From NCBI GenBank assembly GCA_024235675.1, contig JACKLZ010000002.1, forward strand, positions 367,501 to 431,500: 64,000 bases of DNA, written 5' to 3'. This stretch comes from Zoogloeaceae bacterium (GTDB taxonomy: Bacteria; Pseudomonadota; Gammaproteobacteria; Burkholderiales; Rhodocyclaceae). Position 1 is the first letter of the stretch; every line of letters begins with the position of its first letter. Positions 16,100 through 27,998 of the stretch are shown in pieces. The notes below the pieces were generated by a model, which saw nothing but the letters and a program-made list of their open reading frames with translations, was not told the origin of the DNA and ran no database searches. The position numbers and the translations under genes are program-made.

Positions 16100-17632
16100 A
16101 TGAGCACAATCAAGCAGGAAGACTTCATCCAGTCCATCGCGGACGCGTTTCAGTTCATCAGCTACTACCATCCGCTAGATTACATCCAGGCGCTGGGTGA
16201 AGCCTACGAACGCGAAGAATCACCCGCCGCCAAAGACGCCATCGCCCAGATTCTCACCAACAGCCGCATGTGCGCCGAAGGGCACCGCCCCATCTGTCAG
16301 GACACCGGTATCGCGGTGGTCTTCCTCAAGGTGGGCATGAATGTCCGCTGGGACAGCACGCTCAGTGTGCAGGAAATGGTCAACGAAGGCGTGCGTCGCG
16401 CCTACACCGACCCGGACAACAAGCTGCGCGCCTCGGTCCTGCTCGACCCCGCCGGCGCCCGCAAGAACAGCAAAGACAACACCCCGGCCGTGGTGCACTA
16501 CGAAATCGTCGAGGGCGACACCGTCGACATCACCTGTGCGGCCAAAGGCGGCGGCTCGGAGAACAAATCCAAGCTGGTCATGCTCAACCCCTCCGACTCC
16601 ATTGTCGACTGGGTGCTCAAGACCCTCCCGACCATGGGCGCCGGCTGGTGCCCGCCGGGCATCCTCGGCATCGGCATTGGCGGCACGCCTGAAAAAGCCA
16701 TGTTGCTGGCCAAAGAGTCGCTGATGGGCCATGTCGACATCCAGGAACTCCAGGCCCGCGCCGCCAAGGGCGAGACGCTGACCCGCGTCGAAGAACTGCG
16801 CCTCGAGCTCTTCGACAAGGTCAACGCGCTAGGCATTGGCGCGCAAGGCCTGGGTGGCCTCACCACCGTCCTCGACGTCAAGATCCTCGACTACCCGACC
16901 CACGCCGCCTCGCTGCCGGTCGCGATGATCCCCAACTGCGCCGCCACCCGTCACGTCCACTTCGAACTCGATGGTTCCGGCCCCGCCCACCTCCAGGCCC
17001 CGCGCCTCGAAGACTGGCCGGCGGTCACCTGGCAGGCCGACACCGACGTCGCCACCCGCGTCGACCTCAACACCCTCACCACCGAGCAGGTCTCGTCGTG
17101 GAAGCCGGGTCAGGTGCTGCTGCTCAACGGCAAGATGCTCACCGGCCGCGACGCCGCCCACAAGCGCATCGCCGACATGCTCGCCAAGGGCGAGAAGCTG
17201 CCGGTCGACTTCACCAATCGCGTTATCTACTACGTCGGCCCCGTCGACCCGGTGCGCGATGAAGTCGTCGGCCCGGCCGGCCCCACCACGGCCACGCGCA
17301 TGGACGGCTTCACCCGCATGATGCTCGAGAAAACCGGCCTCATCGCCATGGTCGGCAAAGCCGAGCGCGGCCCTGTCGCGATCGACGCCATCAAGGACAA
17401 CAAGGCCGCTTACCTCATGGCCGTCGGCGGCTCGGCCTACCTCGTCTCCAAGGCCATCAAGGCCTCCAAGGTGGTCGGCTTTGCGGACCTCGGCATGGAA
17501 GCCATCTACGAGTTCGACGTGGTCGACATGCCGGTGACTGTCGCGGTGGATGCTACCGGTGAGTCGGTGCACAAAACCGGTCCGAAAGAATGGCAAGCCA
17601 AGATCGGCAAGATCCCGGTTGTCGCCGGCTAA
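16100..17632 (+). CDS. Class I fumarate hydratase (iron-sulfur)
   Basis: Reversible hydration of fumarate to malate in the TCA cycle by an oxygen-sensitive [4Fe-4S] enzyme. The 510-residue product has the N-terminal domain with RPICQDTGIAVVF and GGSENKS, and a C-terminal beta domain with GKMLTGRDAAHKRI and GPTTATRMDGFT. It matches the single-chain FumA/FumB type. The ATG at 16100 follows GTGAGGGAG; an upstream frame to 16034 lacks a ribosome-binding site. A terminator follows. Since FumA-type enzymes are iron- and oxygen-sensitive, a class II enzyme elsewhere in the genome would be expected. Confidence 0.95.
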   Translation: MSTIKQEDFIQSIADAFQFISYYHPLDYIQALGEAYEREESPAAKDAIAQILTNSRMCAEGHRPICQDTGIAVVFLKVGMNVRWDSTLSVQEMVNEGVRRAYTDPDNKLRASVLLDPAGARKNSKDNTPAVVHYEIVEGDTVDITCAAKGGGSENKSKLVMLNPSDSIVDWVLKTLPTMGAGWCPPGILGIGIGGTPEKAMLLAKESLMGHVDIQELQARAAKGETLTRVEELRLELFDKVNALGIGAQGLGGLTTVLDVKILDYPTHAASLPVAMIPNCAATRHVHFELDGSGPAHLQAPRLEDWPAVTWQADTDVATRVDLNTLTTEQVSSWKPGQVLLLNGKMLTGRDAAHKRIADMLAKGEKLPVDFTNRVIYYVGPVDPVRDEVVGPAGPTTATRMDGFTRMMLEKTGLIAMVGKAERGPVAIDAIKDNKAAYLMAVGGSAYLVSKAIKASKVVGFADLGMEAIYEFDVVDMPVTVAVDATGESVHKTGPKEWQAKIGKIPVVAG

Positions 17633-17652
17633 AGCCCGACCATTGTTGTTCG

Positions 17653-17686
17653 CAAAAATGCCCGGCAGTGCCGGGCATTTTTTTGG
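17653..17686 (+). terminator. Rho-independent terminator after fumarase
   Basis: AATGCCCGGC and GCCGGGCATT form a 10-bp stem with a very short AGT loop, followed by a run of T. It lies about 20 nt after the stop codon. Confidence 0.92.
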
Positions 17687-17853
17687 TCGAAATTGAATCA
17701 TGCGTCTGGTGCTGCCCTGCCAGACGCGCGCGCCTCTCGGCGAACAGGATGCCGCCGCATCGATCAGCGACAACCCAAAGCGAACGGGCCACGCGGTCAG
17801 CGGACAACATCGCCGAGGCGCCACAAATGAATGAACCCAAACACGCCAAGTCC

Positions 17854-17884
17854 AAAGAAAAACGCGGCTCAAGGCCGCGTTTTG
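17854..17884 (-). terminator. Terminator after tRNA-Ser(CGA)
   Basis: On the minus strand AAAACGCGGC and GCCGCGTTTT close a 5-nt loop and run into TTTTTCTTT. It lies about 10 nt past the tRNA. Confidence 0.88.
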
Positions 17885-17894
17885 TCTATGTTAC

Positions 17895-17984
<90 letters not shown>

Positions 17985-18039
17985 GCTCGAAGGACGGCAT
18001 TATAGAAAGGTTCTGGAAAAAAAGCACCTTCGACTTGCG

Positions 18040-18402
18040 TTAGACGTTTTTCGGCAACATTTCGTCGTAGGCGCGAACGGCCTCTGCGGCGTACATCAGG
18101 GTTGGCCCGCCGCCCATGTAGGCGCAGATGGCGAGCGTTTCCATCAGTTGTTCGCGGGTCATGCCGAGGCGGATGAGGGCCTTGATATGGTAGCCAATGC
18201 ATGCATCGCAACGCGACGACACGCCAATGGCCAGCGCGATCAATTCCTTGTGAAGCGCGTCGATGGTGCCGCCGGCCAGGGCGGCCTTGGCCATGGCGGA
18301 GAAGCCCTTCATGGTGTCAGGCACCTCTTTGTGCATGGCTTCCAGGCCTTTTGATACATCGCTGGTGATCTGTTTGAACGACTTGCTCACGGCCAACTCC
18401 AT
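18040..18402 (-). CDS. AhpD-like carboxymuconolactone decarboxylase family protein
   Basis: A 120-residue protein with the CMD/AhpD fold. The redox motif C65-DA-C68 followed by H72 (CDACIGYH) is intact, suggesting peroxide or alkylhydroperoxide-linked thiol chemistry rather than true decarboxylation. The start at 18400-18402 gives MELAVSKSF. The upstream region is unusually AT-rich and contains a perfect 10-bp palindrome TGAATATTCA at 18416-18425. No peroxiredoxin gene adjoins it, so its partner is unknown. Confidence 0.88.
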   Translation of the reverse strand: MELAVSKSFKQITSDVSKGLEAMHKEVPDTMKGFSAMAKAALAGGTIDALHKELIALAIGVSSRCDACIGYHIKALIRLGMTREQLMETLAICAYMGGGPTLMYAAEAVRAYDEMLPKNV

Positions 18403-19937
18403 TCATAAGCGTTTTTGAATATTCATTTTATCGAATTTTCAGAAAACATACCACTGCGTATGGATTGCCTTGATTCAATCGATTTGCGGCACGCACACAC
18501 TCCGGCGACAATCGGTTCCCTGAACGGGAGTTTGTCCATGCGCGCCCTGCTTCTTGTGTTTATCGCCGTCCTGCTCACCGGCTGCCCGCGCGGCGAGGCG
18601 CCGCTGATTGTCGACTACAGAACGCTGGGCGAGTTGCGGGTGGCGACGCGTATCGATGCGGTCACCTACCGGAAGGAACCTGAAGGCGGCGCGAGCGGCT
18701 TCGAACATGACTTGCTCGAAGAGTTGGCCAGCGAATTGGGCGTGCCGGTGAAATTCATCGTCTACCCGACTGCAGCACGCGCGCTGGAAGCGGTGCAGCG
18801 CGGCGACGCCCATCTGGCGGCGGCATCCCTGGGTCGCAATGACAAGGCGCGCCATGTCCGGTGGTCGCCCATCGTGCGAGAGCTCAAATTGCTCATTGCG
18901 GGCACCGGCGAGGCGGCATCGGCCATCCAGTCCGTTCAGGATCTCGCGGGCAAGACGGTGACGGCACGCAAGGGCACGCTCGCGGCGCGGCGCCTGCGAG
19001 AGTTGCAACACGAGGTTCCGGCGATGCGCATCAACACTGTGGCCGGCCAACCGGACCAAGTCTTGCTGACCGCCGTCGCGGACGGGCGCATTGCACTGCT
19101 GGCCACCGATGAAGCGCACCTGGCGCTGGCCGCCGAGTTACGCCCCGAGTTGCAACAGGTGAGCGCCCTGCCGGGCACGGCCGCCATGGCCTGGGCGATG
19201 CCCGACACCGCCGCATCGGCTGAACTGTTTGACACCGTCGGCCGATTTCTTATTCGGTCGCACGAAGACAACACCATCACCCGCCTGGAAGACCGCTACT
19301 TTGGCCACATTCAGCGCCTGAGCTCGATCGATATCGCAGCCTTTGTGGATCGAATCCAGACCCGGCTACCGCGCTATCGCGCCATGTTCGAAGAGGCGGG
19401 AGAGAAAACCGGACTCGACTGGCGACTCCTGGCCGCCATTGGCTACCAGGAGTCGCAATGGGACCCGTTCGCCATCTCCCCCACCGGAGTGCGAGGCTTG
19501 ATGATGCTGACGGACGAAACCGCAACGCGCATGAGGGTACGCGACCGACTGGACCCCGCGCAGAGCATTATGGGCGGCGCAAAGAACTTCAAACTCATGC
19601 TCGACTCCATCGACCCCGACGTCCAGGCGCCCGACCGCACCTGGATGGCAGTGGCGGCCTACAACCTGGGGCTTGGGCACCTGCGCGGTGCGCGGCAGAT
19701 CGCCAACACCATGGGGCGTGACAACCTGACCTGGGTGTCCTTGCGCACGCTGTTGCCGTTGATGTCTCGCCCCAGCTTTGCCCGCCGCCTGAAAGCGGGC
19801 CCGGCGCGTGGCGGCGAAGCGGTACACATGACCGAGAACGTGCGCGCCTACTTTGACATCCTGCGCCGCCTCAACGCCGCCGAAGCCGGCGCCGGCGCGC
19901 TGCTTCCGCTGACGCCCCCAATGCCCAAGCTTGGTGC

Positions 19938-21224
<1,287 letters not shown>

Positions 21225-21434
21225 GTCTTCAGCCCGCGCAAGCGCGCAGGACGCCGGAATGGAAACGTCTATTCTAAACCGCTGCGACGCACCATTGAAG
21301 GGTGCTATGGCAGGAAACAAAACGAGAGAAAAACGAAATTTGCTAAGCCCCGCTGGTGGCTTATCCCGAGTAGATAAGAACCAAAATAGAACGGGCCAGG
21401 TCAGAGCCCAAAAAAAGGACTGGAGGAGAACGCC

Positions 21435-21698
21435 ATGCTATCCATGCGTGACTGCTTGGACTATTGCGATATCACGGACGATGAAGTCGCCCTTATCGCC
21501 GAACACGAAGGCATCCCGGACGTTGCGGCTGCGCAGGTCGCCTGCGGACTGGTGCAAACTCCCGAAGGCGTTTTGCTGTTGTCGCGCTATATGTCCGATC
21601 TGGTAGATCGGGCCGAGCGCACCGGCCAGCACGACAAGGCCGTGCGTGCCCGCGCTGTCATTGCCCGCTTTATCGCCGATCATCCAACGACGCACTGA
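21435..21698 (+). CDS. Conserved-looking small protein of unknown function
   Basis: An 87-residue soluble protein, not assigned to a family. The ATG at 21435 follows GGAGGAG by 6 nt, which strongly supports translation. The sequence is acidic at the N-terminus (DCLDYCDITDDEVALIAEHEG) and mostly helical, with Cys at residues 7, 11 and 37. An imperfect operator-like repeat CTTATC-7N-GATAAG lies about 60 nt upstream (21360-21378). It stands alone between divergent serS and convergent rarA. Confidence 0.75.
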   Translation: MLSMRDCLDYCDITDDEVALIAEHEGIPDVAAAQVACGLVQTPEGVLLLSRYMSDLVDRAERTGQHDKAVRARAVIARFIADHPTTH

Positions 21699-21719
21699 TC
21701 GGCCAACGCCGACACGGAG

Positions 21720-23063
<1,344 letters not shown>

Positions 23064-23075
23064 CGGTGGCGTCGC

Positions 23076-23711
23076 CTACTCGCCAACGACGTCCACGCCT
23101 TTGGGCGGCGTGAAGCTGAACAGGCTGGCATTGAGCGCCGGGTTGGTTTTGAACTCGGTGAAGCGCAGCAAGGTCGTCTGACCGAAGTTGTCCTGAATCT
23201 CCATCGCCGCCAGTTGTCCGTCGGCAAAGCCCATTTTCATGCGGGCAAAGCTGCTGTCGGTAGCGCGCGGCGTAGCCACCGCCCAGTCGAGCTCATTCAT
23301 TCGCCCGCCATCTTCGAGGGTAAAGTTTTTGTCGAGCTCGTCCTTGCCAGCCAGAATCGCGGCGGGCGTCGCGCCCAGCGCATCGTCCAGCGTCTTGACC
23401 GTCACCTGCTGAAGCTCGGGGTCGTAGACCCACAGCTTCTTGCCATCGCCGACGAGCAGTTGCGGATAGGGCTTGGTGTACTCCCAACGAAACTTGCCCG
23501 GCCGCTCGAAGGCGAAGCTGCCGTCAGACTGCTCGCCGCGGCCGCCGTTTTGCCGATACACCGACTGCACGAACTGGCCCTGAGCACGCTCGGTCTGCTG
23601 CACGAAACGCTTGAGCAGCACCACGCCCGACTCGGCCATCGCGGCGCTCGACAAACCCAGCGCCACCAATACGACGAGCCAGCGGCCCGCGCCTTTACGC
23701 AACTGCTTCAA
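23076..23711 (-). CDS. lolA: Outer-membrane lipoprotein carrier protein LolA
   Basis: Periplasmic chaperone that takes lipoproteins from LolCDE to LolB. The 211-residue precursor has a signal peptide (residues 1 to about 26, ending SSAAMA) and the beta-barrel LolA fold with FVQSVYRQNGG and PGKFRWEYTKPYPQLLVGDG. The start is TTG (23709-23711), placed directly after the ftsK stop in GGAGAATTGATTG, so the ribosome-binding site GGAG lies within the last ftsK codons. This tight junction implies coupled translation. Confidence 0.95.
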   Translation of the reverse strand: MKQLRKGAGRWLVVLVALGLSSAAMAESGVVLLKRFVQQTERAQGQFVQSVYRQNGGRGEQSDGSFAFERPGKFRWEYTKPYPQLLVGDGKKLWVYDPELQQVTVKTLDDALGATPAAILAGKDELDKNFTLEDGGRMNELDWAVATPRATDSSFARMKMGFADGQLAAMEIQDNFGQTTLLRFTEFKTNPALNASLFSFTPPKGVDVVGE

Positions 23712-26003
23712 TCAATTCTCCTCGCGCGCCGGGGCGAGCACTTCGCGGTTGCCATTGCTGCCCATCGAGGACACCAGCCCGGCGCGTTCCATTTGTTCAA
23801 TCAGTCGGGCCGCCCGGTTGTAACCAATCCGCAGATGGCGCTGCACCAGCGAAATCGACGGGCGACGTGTTTTCACCACCACTTCGACCGCCTGATCGTA
23901 TAAAGGATCCGCTTCCACATCGTCGCCATCGACACTGCTCATGCCATCGCCGGAGTCTTCCTGCGCGTCGAGAATGCCGTCGATATAGTCGGGCTCGCCC
24001 TGCTTCTTGAGGAATTCGACCACGGTGTGCACTTCGTCGTCGGCCACGAAAGCGCCATGCACCCGCATCGGCAGGCCGGAGCCCGGCGGCAGGTAGAGCA
24101 TGTCACCCATGCCCAGCAGGCTTTCGGCGCCCATCTGGTCAAGAATGGTGCGCGAGTCAATCTTGGAGGACACCTGGAAGGCCATGCGGGTCGGGATATT
24201 GGCCTTGATCAGGCCGGTAATCACATCCACCGAGGGACGCTGGGTGGCAAGAATCAGGTGGATACCGGCCGCCCGCGCCTTTTGCGCCAGGCGGGCGATC
24301 AACTCTTCGACCTTCTTGCCGACCACCATCATCATGTCAGCCAGCTCGTCGACAACCACCACGATGTGCGGCAAGGTGTCGAGCGGCTCGGGGTTGTCCG
24401 GGTTGATGGCGAAGGGGTTGGTCAGCGGCTTTTCAGCCTTGCGGGCCTCGGTCACCTGCTTGTTGAAACCGGCCAGATTCCGCACACCGACGGCCGCCAT
24501 CAGCTTGTAGCGTTTTTCCATCTCGGCCACGCACCAGTTGAGCGCGTTCGACGCGTGCTTCATGTCGGTCACCACCGGCGCGAGCAGGTGCGGGATGCCT
24601 TCGTACACCGACAGTTCGAGCATCTTCGGGTCGACCATGATCAGCCGCACCTTGTCGGGCTCGCTCTTGTAGAGCAGCGACAGGATCATGGCGTTGATAC
24701 CCACCGACTTGCCGGAACCGGTCGTGCCCGCCACCAGCAAGTGCGGCATCTTGCCCAGATCGGCCACCACCGGGTTGCCGGAAATATCCTTGCCCAGGCC
24801 GATGGTCAGCGGCGAGTGCATATCGTGATAGGCCTTGGAGCCGAGAATCTCCGACAGGCGCACGGTCTGGCGCTTGGGGTTGGGCAACTCGAGCGCCATG
24901 CACGACTTGCCCGGCACGGTTTCGACCACCCGGATCGAGATCAGCGACAGCGCGCGCGCCAGATCCTTGGCCAGATTGACCACCTGCGCACCCTTCACGC
25001 CGACCGCAGGTTCAAATTCGTAACGGGTGATGACCGGGCCCGGATAGGCGGCGATCACCTTCACCTCGACGCCAAAGTCGGCCAGTTTCTGCTCGATGAA
25101 GCGAGAGGTGAATTCCAGCGTTTCGGCACTCGGTGGCGTGACATCCTGAGAGGCTTCGTCAAGCAGCGACACTGGCGGCAAACTGCCATCGCCGTCCGCA
25201 CCAAACAAATTCTGCTGACGCTCTTTCTGCACACGCTCGGAGGGCGCGACCACGGCCACGGCCGGTTCGATACGCACCGGCGACGCGGGAGAGCGCTCCG
25301 CCTTTTCGCGGCGTGTTTTCACCACTGCCTCGCGCTTCTGCGCCAGCTCACGGCCCGCGCGACGATCCCGCCAGGCCTGGCCACCGCGCTGCAGCGTCAG
25401 CCAGGTCTGCTCAAGCCACAGGCCGAGGCGCTCGGTCGCCGCCAACCACGAAATACCGGTAAACAAGCTCAAGCCACCGGCGATCAAGGCCAGCAGCACC
25501 AATGTGCCGCCGGTAAAACCAAGATAGCGCAAGGCGGCGGCGCCGAGCTCCGACCCCAGCAAACCGCCAGGCGCCAACGGCAGGCCCGCACCGGTGGAAT
25601 GAAAGCGCAAGGCTTCGAGCGCCGCACTGGCGAGCAAGACCACAAGGAAGCCCGCCATCACGATGAAGAAGGAGCGCTTGTCGGCATTGAACTCGTGGCG
25701 AAAGCGACGGAAGCCCCAGGCAATGCCATAGCCGAGGAAGATCACCAGCCACCAGGCCGATCCGCCAAACAGATAGAGCAGCACATCGGCCAGCCACGCG
25801 CCAAAACGCCCGCCGGGATTGGTCACCCGCGCCACTTCGGTGGCATGCGACCAGCCCGGATCGGCCTTGTTATAGCCGAGCAGAATCATCGCCACATAAA
25901 TGGAGACGACGCCCAGCACAATCCAGCGGGTTTCCTGAAGCAGATGGGCAATACGCTCAGGCAGCGGCTGATTGCGGGAACGGGTTTGAGACGGAGACGC
26001 CAT
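23712..26003 (-). CDS. ftsK: DNA translocase FtsK
   Basis: Septal DNA pump that resolves chromosome dimers with XerCD. The 763-residue protein has four to five N-terminal membrane helices (about 25-190), a short linker, and the motor domain with Walker A GTTGSGKSVG and Walker B IVVVVDELADMM. The C-terminal gamma winged helix (RPSISLVQRHLRIGYNRAARLIEQME) that reads KOPS sites is complete. The ATG at 26003 was preferred over a GTG four codons earlier; neither has a clear ribosome-binding site. The linker is short compared with E. coli FtsK. Confidence 0.96.
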   Translation of the reverse strand: MASPSQTRSRNQPLPERIAHLLQETRWIVLGVVSIYVAMILLGYNKADPGWSHATEVARVTNPGGRFGAWLADVLLYLFGGSAWWLVIFLGYGIAWGFRRFRHEFNADKRSFFIVMAGFLVVLLASAALEALRFHSTGAGLPLAPGGLLGSELGAAALRYLGFTGGTLVLLALIAGGLSLFTGISWLAATERLGLWLEQTWLTLQRGGQAWRDRRAGRELAQKREAVVKTRREKAERSPASPVRIEPAVAVVAPSERVQKERQQNLFGADGDGSLPPVSLLDEASQDVTPPSAETLEFTSRFIEQKLADFGVEVKVIAAYPGPVITRYEFEPAVGVKGAQVVNLAKDLARALSLISIRVVETVPGKSCMALELPNPKRQTVRLSEILGSKAYHDMHSPLTIGLGKDISGNPVVADLGKMPHLLVAGTTGSGKSVGINAMILSLLYKSEPDKVRLIMVDPKMLELSVYEGIPHLLAPVVTDMKHASNALNWCVAEMEKRYKLMAAVGVRNLAGFNKQVTEARKAEKPLTNPFAINPDNPEPLDTLPHIVVVVDELADMMMVVGKKVEELIARLAQKARAAGIHLILATQRPSVDVITGLIKANIPTRMAFQVSSKIDSRTILDQMGAESLLGMGDMLYLPPGSGLPMRVHGAFVADDEVHTVVEFLKKQGEPDYIDGILDAQEDSGDGMSSVDGDDVEADPLYDQAVEVVVKTRRPSISLVQRHLRIGYNRAARLIEQMERAGLVSSMGSNGNREVLAPAREEN

Positions 26004-26060
26004 GGGGGAGCACACACACGCTGTGCGACACAGCGGCCAGAAGACACTGCCGCATTATAC

Positions 26061-26089
26061 GAAAACGGCCCGCCTTTTGCGGCGGGCCA
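26061..26089 (-). terminator. Terminator between Crp-like gene and ftsK
   Basis: On the minus strand GGCCCGCC and GGCGGGCC form an 8-bp stem with a short loop, followed by GTTTTC. It lies about 50 nt past the Crp-like stop and about 60 nt before ftsK. Confidence 0.75.
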
Positions 26090-26137
26090 CGAAACGAAGC
26101 GTAACGGGGCTTGACCCCGCGACCGCAAGAGTGGTGA

Positions 26138-26809
26138 TCAGAGTTCCTGGATGCGATCGCGCAGGATGATCCCGTTCGGCGTTTCCTCGATCAGGCCTTG
26201 CAGCCCGAGATCCTTCATGACCCGGCTGACCATCTCGCGCGAGGCGCCGATCATCTTGGCAATATCCTGCTTCGAGATCTTGCGCACCACCACCATCTCG
26301 CCTTCGTGCTCTTCGCCCATTTCGAGCAGCAGATGGGCGACACGGCCATAGACATCCATCAGCGCCAGGCTTTCGATCTTGCGGTCGGCGTTGCGCAGGC
26401 GGTCGGCCAGGTTGCTCATGATGCGCCAGGCGATATCAAAATCGTCGCGCATGAGCTGTTTGAAATCGTGCTTGGAGATCATCACCAGGTCGGACGGCAT
26501 CACCGCCACCACCGAGGCCGAACGCGGCTGCTCTTCAAAGATGCCCATTTCGCCAAACAGCTCGCCCTGCCCGAGAATGGTCAGAATCACCTCGCGCCCG
26601 TCTTCGTCACTGACCAGCACCTTGAGACTGCCGGTGAGCACGAAATACACATAGTCCGGCGGATCGCCCGCGCGCACGACGGCTTGACCGCGCGGTATCC
26701 GGCGCATCATGGCGCAACGGGCCACGCTGCTCAGGCGCTCATCCCCGAGCCCCTGAAACAACGGAAAAGTACGCAACGCGATATTTGAAACCGCAGCCGT
26801 CTGGACCAT
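26138..26809 (-). CDS. Crp/Fnr-family transcriptional regulator (CRP-like)
   Basis: A 223-residue regulator with a cyclic-nucleotide-binding domain (about 15-130) and a C-terminal winged helix (about 170-215, recognition helix in IGASREMVSRVMKDL). The phosphate-binding cassette FGEMGIFEEQPRSASV keeps the Glu, Arg and Ser that contact cAMP in CRP, and no N-terminal Fe-S cysteines are present. It sits where lrp is found in E. coli (between trxB and ftsK). Ligand may be cAMP or, as in Clp of xanthomonads, cyclic di-GMP; the sequence does not decide. Confidence 0.9.
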   Translation of the reverse strand: MVQTAAVSNIALRTFPLFQGLGDERLSSVARCAMMRRIPRGQAVVRAGDPPDYVYFVLTGSLKVLVSDEDGREVILTILGQGELFGEMGIFEEQPRSASVVAVMPSDLVMISKHDFKQLMRDDFDIAWRIMSNLADRLRNADRKIESLALMDVYGRVAHLLLEMGEEHEGEMVVVRKISKQDIAKMIGASREMVSRVMKDLGLQGLIEETPNGIILRDRIQEL

Positions 26810-27034
26810 TCAATTCTCCTGTCGGTAAGACTGCACCGGCGCTAACACCCTGAGACCACGGGCGATTTACTGCTGACGGGCAACTGCGACACTATCACGT
26901 TCTCATACAAACGTAACGCCCCCCTGAGCTGTTACGCCACGCGTCACAACAAATCCATGCCTTGAAATGCCTCAGCGCCAGCTCCAGTTATAATCACCCG
27001 CTACTCCATTCCACCACCGAGAAGACCCATCACC

Positions 27035-27994
27035 ATGAGCACCCGTCACGACAAACTCCTCATCCTCGGTTCCGGCCCGGCCGGCTACACCGCCGCCGTC
27101 TATGCCGCACGCGCCAACCTCAATCCGGTGCTGATCACCGGCATGGCCCAGGGCGGCCAGCTGATGACCACCACCGACGTCGATAACTGGCCGGCCGATG
27201 CCGACGGCGTGATGGGGCCGGACCTGATGACGCGTTTCCAGAAGCATGCCGAGCGTTTCGACACCGAGATGGTGTTTGACCACATCCACACCACCCACCT
27301 CAACGAGAAGCCGATCCGGCTGGTCGGCGATCAGGGCGAGTACACCTGCGACGCGCTGATCATCTCCACCGGCGCCACCGCCAAGTACATTGGCCTGCCC
27401 TCCGAAGAGGCTTTCATGGGTAAGGGCGTCTCGGCCTGCGCCACCTGCGATGGTTTCTTCTATCGCAACAAACCGGTGGCCGTGATCGGCGGCGGCAACA
27501 CCGCGGTCGAAGAGGCGCTGTATCTGGCCAACATCGCCAGCAAGGTCACGCTGGTGCACCGTCGCGACACCTTCCGCGCCGAGAAAATCCTGATCGACAA
27601 GCTGATGGCGCGCGTCGACGAAGGCAAGATCGAGCTCAAGCTCTTCGCCACCCTCGACGAAGTGCTGGGCGACAAGATGGGTGTGACCGGCATGCGCCTG
27701 CGCAACATGCAGACCGATGCCAAAGAAGACATCGAGCTGATGGGTGTGTTCATCGCCATCGGCCACAAGCCGAACACCGACATTTTCGAAGGCCAGCTTG
27801 AGATGGAAGGCGGCTACATCGTCACCCACGGCGGCCGCGAGGGCAATGCCACCGCCACCAGCGTGCCCGGCGTGTTCGCCGCCGGTGACGTGCAAGACCA
27901 TATCTACCGCCAGGCTGTCACCAGTGCCGGCACCGGCTGCATGGCTGCGCTCGACGCCGAGCGCTACCTCGACAGCCTGACGCAGGCAGGCTGA
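27035..27994 (+). CDS. trxB: Thioredoxin reductase
   Basis: NADPH-dependent flavoenzyme that reduces thioredoxin. The 319-residue protein shows the FAD motif GSGPAGYTAA (12-21), the redox pair C135-AT-C138 (SACATCDG), the NADPH motif GGGNTAVEEA and the C-terminal GVFAAGDVQD. A TATAAT hexamer lies at 26989-26994, 41 nt before the ATG, although its -35 is not well spaced. An Smr-domain gene follows after 4 nt in the same direction. Confidence 0.98.
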   Translation: MSTRHDKLLILGSGPAGYTAAVYAARANLNPVLITGMAQGGQLMTTTDVDNWPADADGVMGPDLMTRFQKHAERFDTEMVFDHIHTTHLNEKPIRLVGDQGEYTCDALIISTGATAKYIGLPSEEAFMGKGVSACATCDGFFYRNKPVAVIGGGNTAVEEALYLANIASKVTLVHRRDTFRAEKILIDKLMARVDEGKIELKLFATLDEVLGDKMGVTGMRLRNMQTDAKEDIELMGVFIAIGHKPNTDIFEGQLEMEGGYIVTHGGREGNATATSVPGVFAAGDVQDHIYRQAVTSAGTGCMAALDAERYLDSLTQAG

Positions 27995-27998
27995 CACC

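Noticed and set aside
16829..17872. Minus-strand open frame of 347 codons opposite fumarase
   Set aside because: Antisense to a clear class I fumarase, crossing its terminator, and with no domain.
24027..26114. Plus-strand open frame of 695 codons, very rich in His and Arg
   Set aside because: Antisense to ftsK. Long His/Arg/Gln-rich antisense frames are expected opposite high-GC genes with strong codon bias; no domain or ribosome-binding site.
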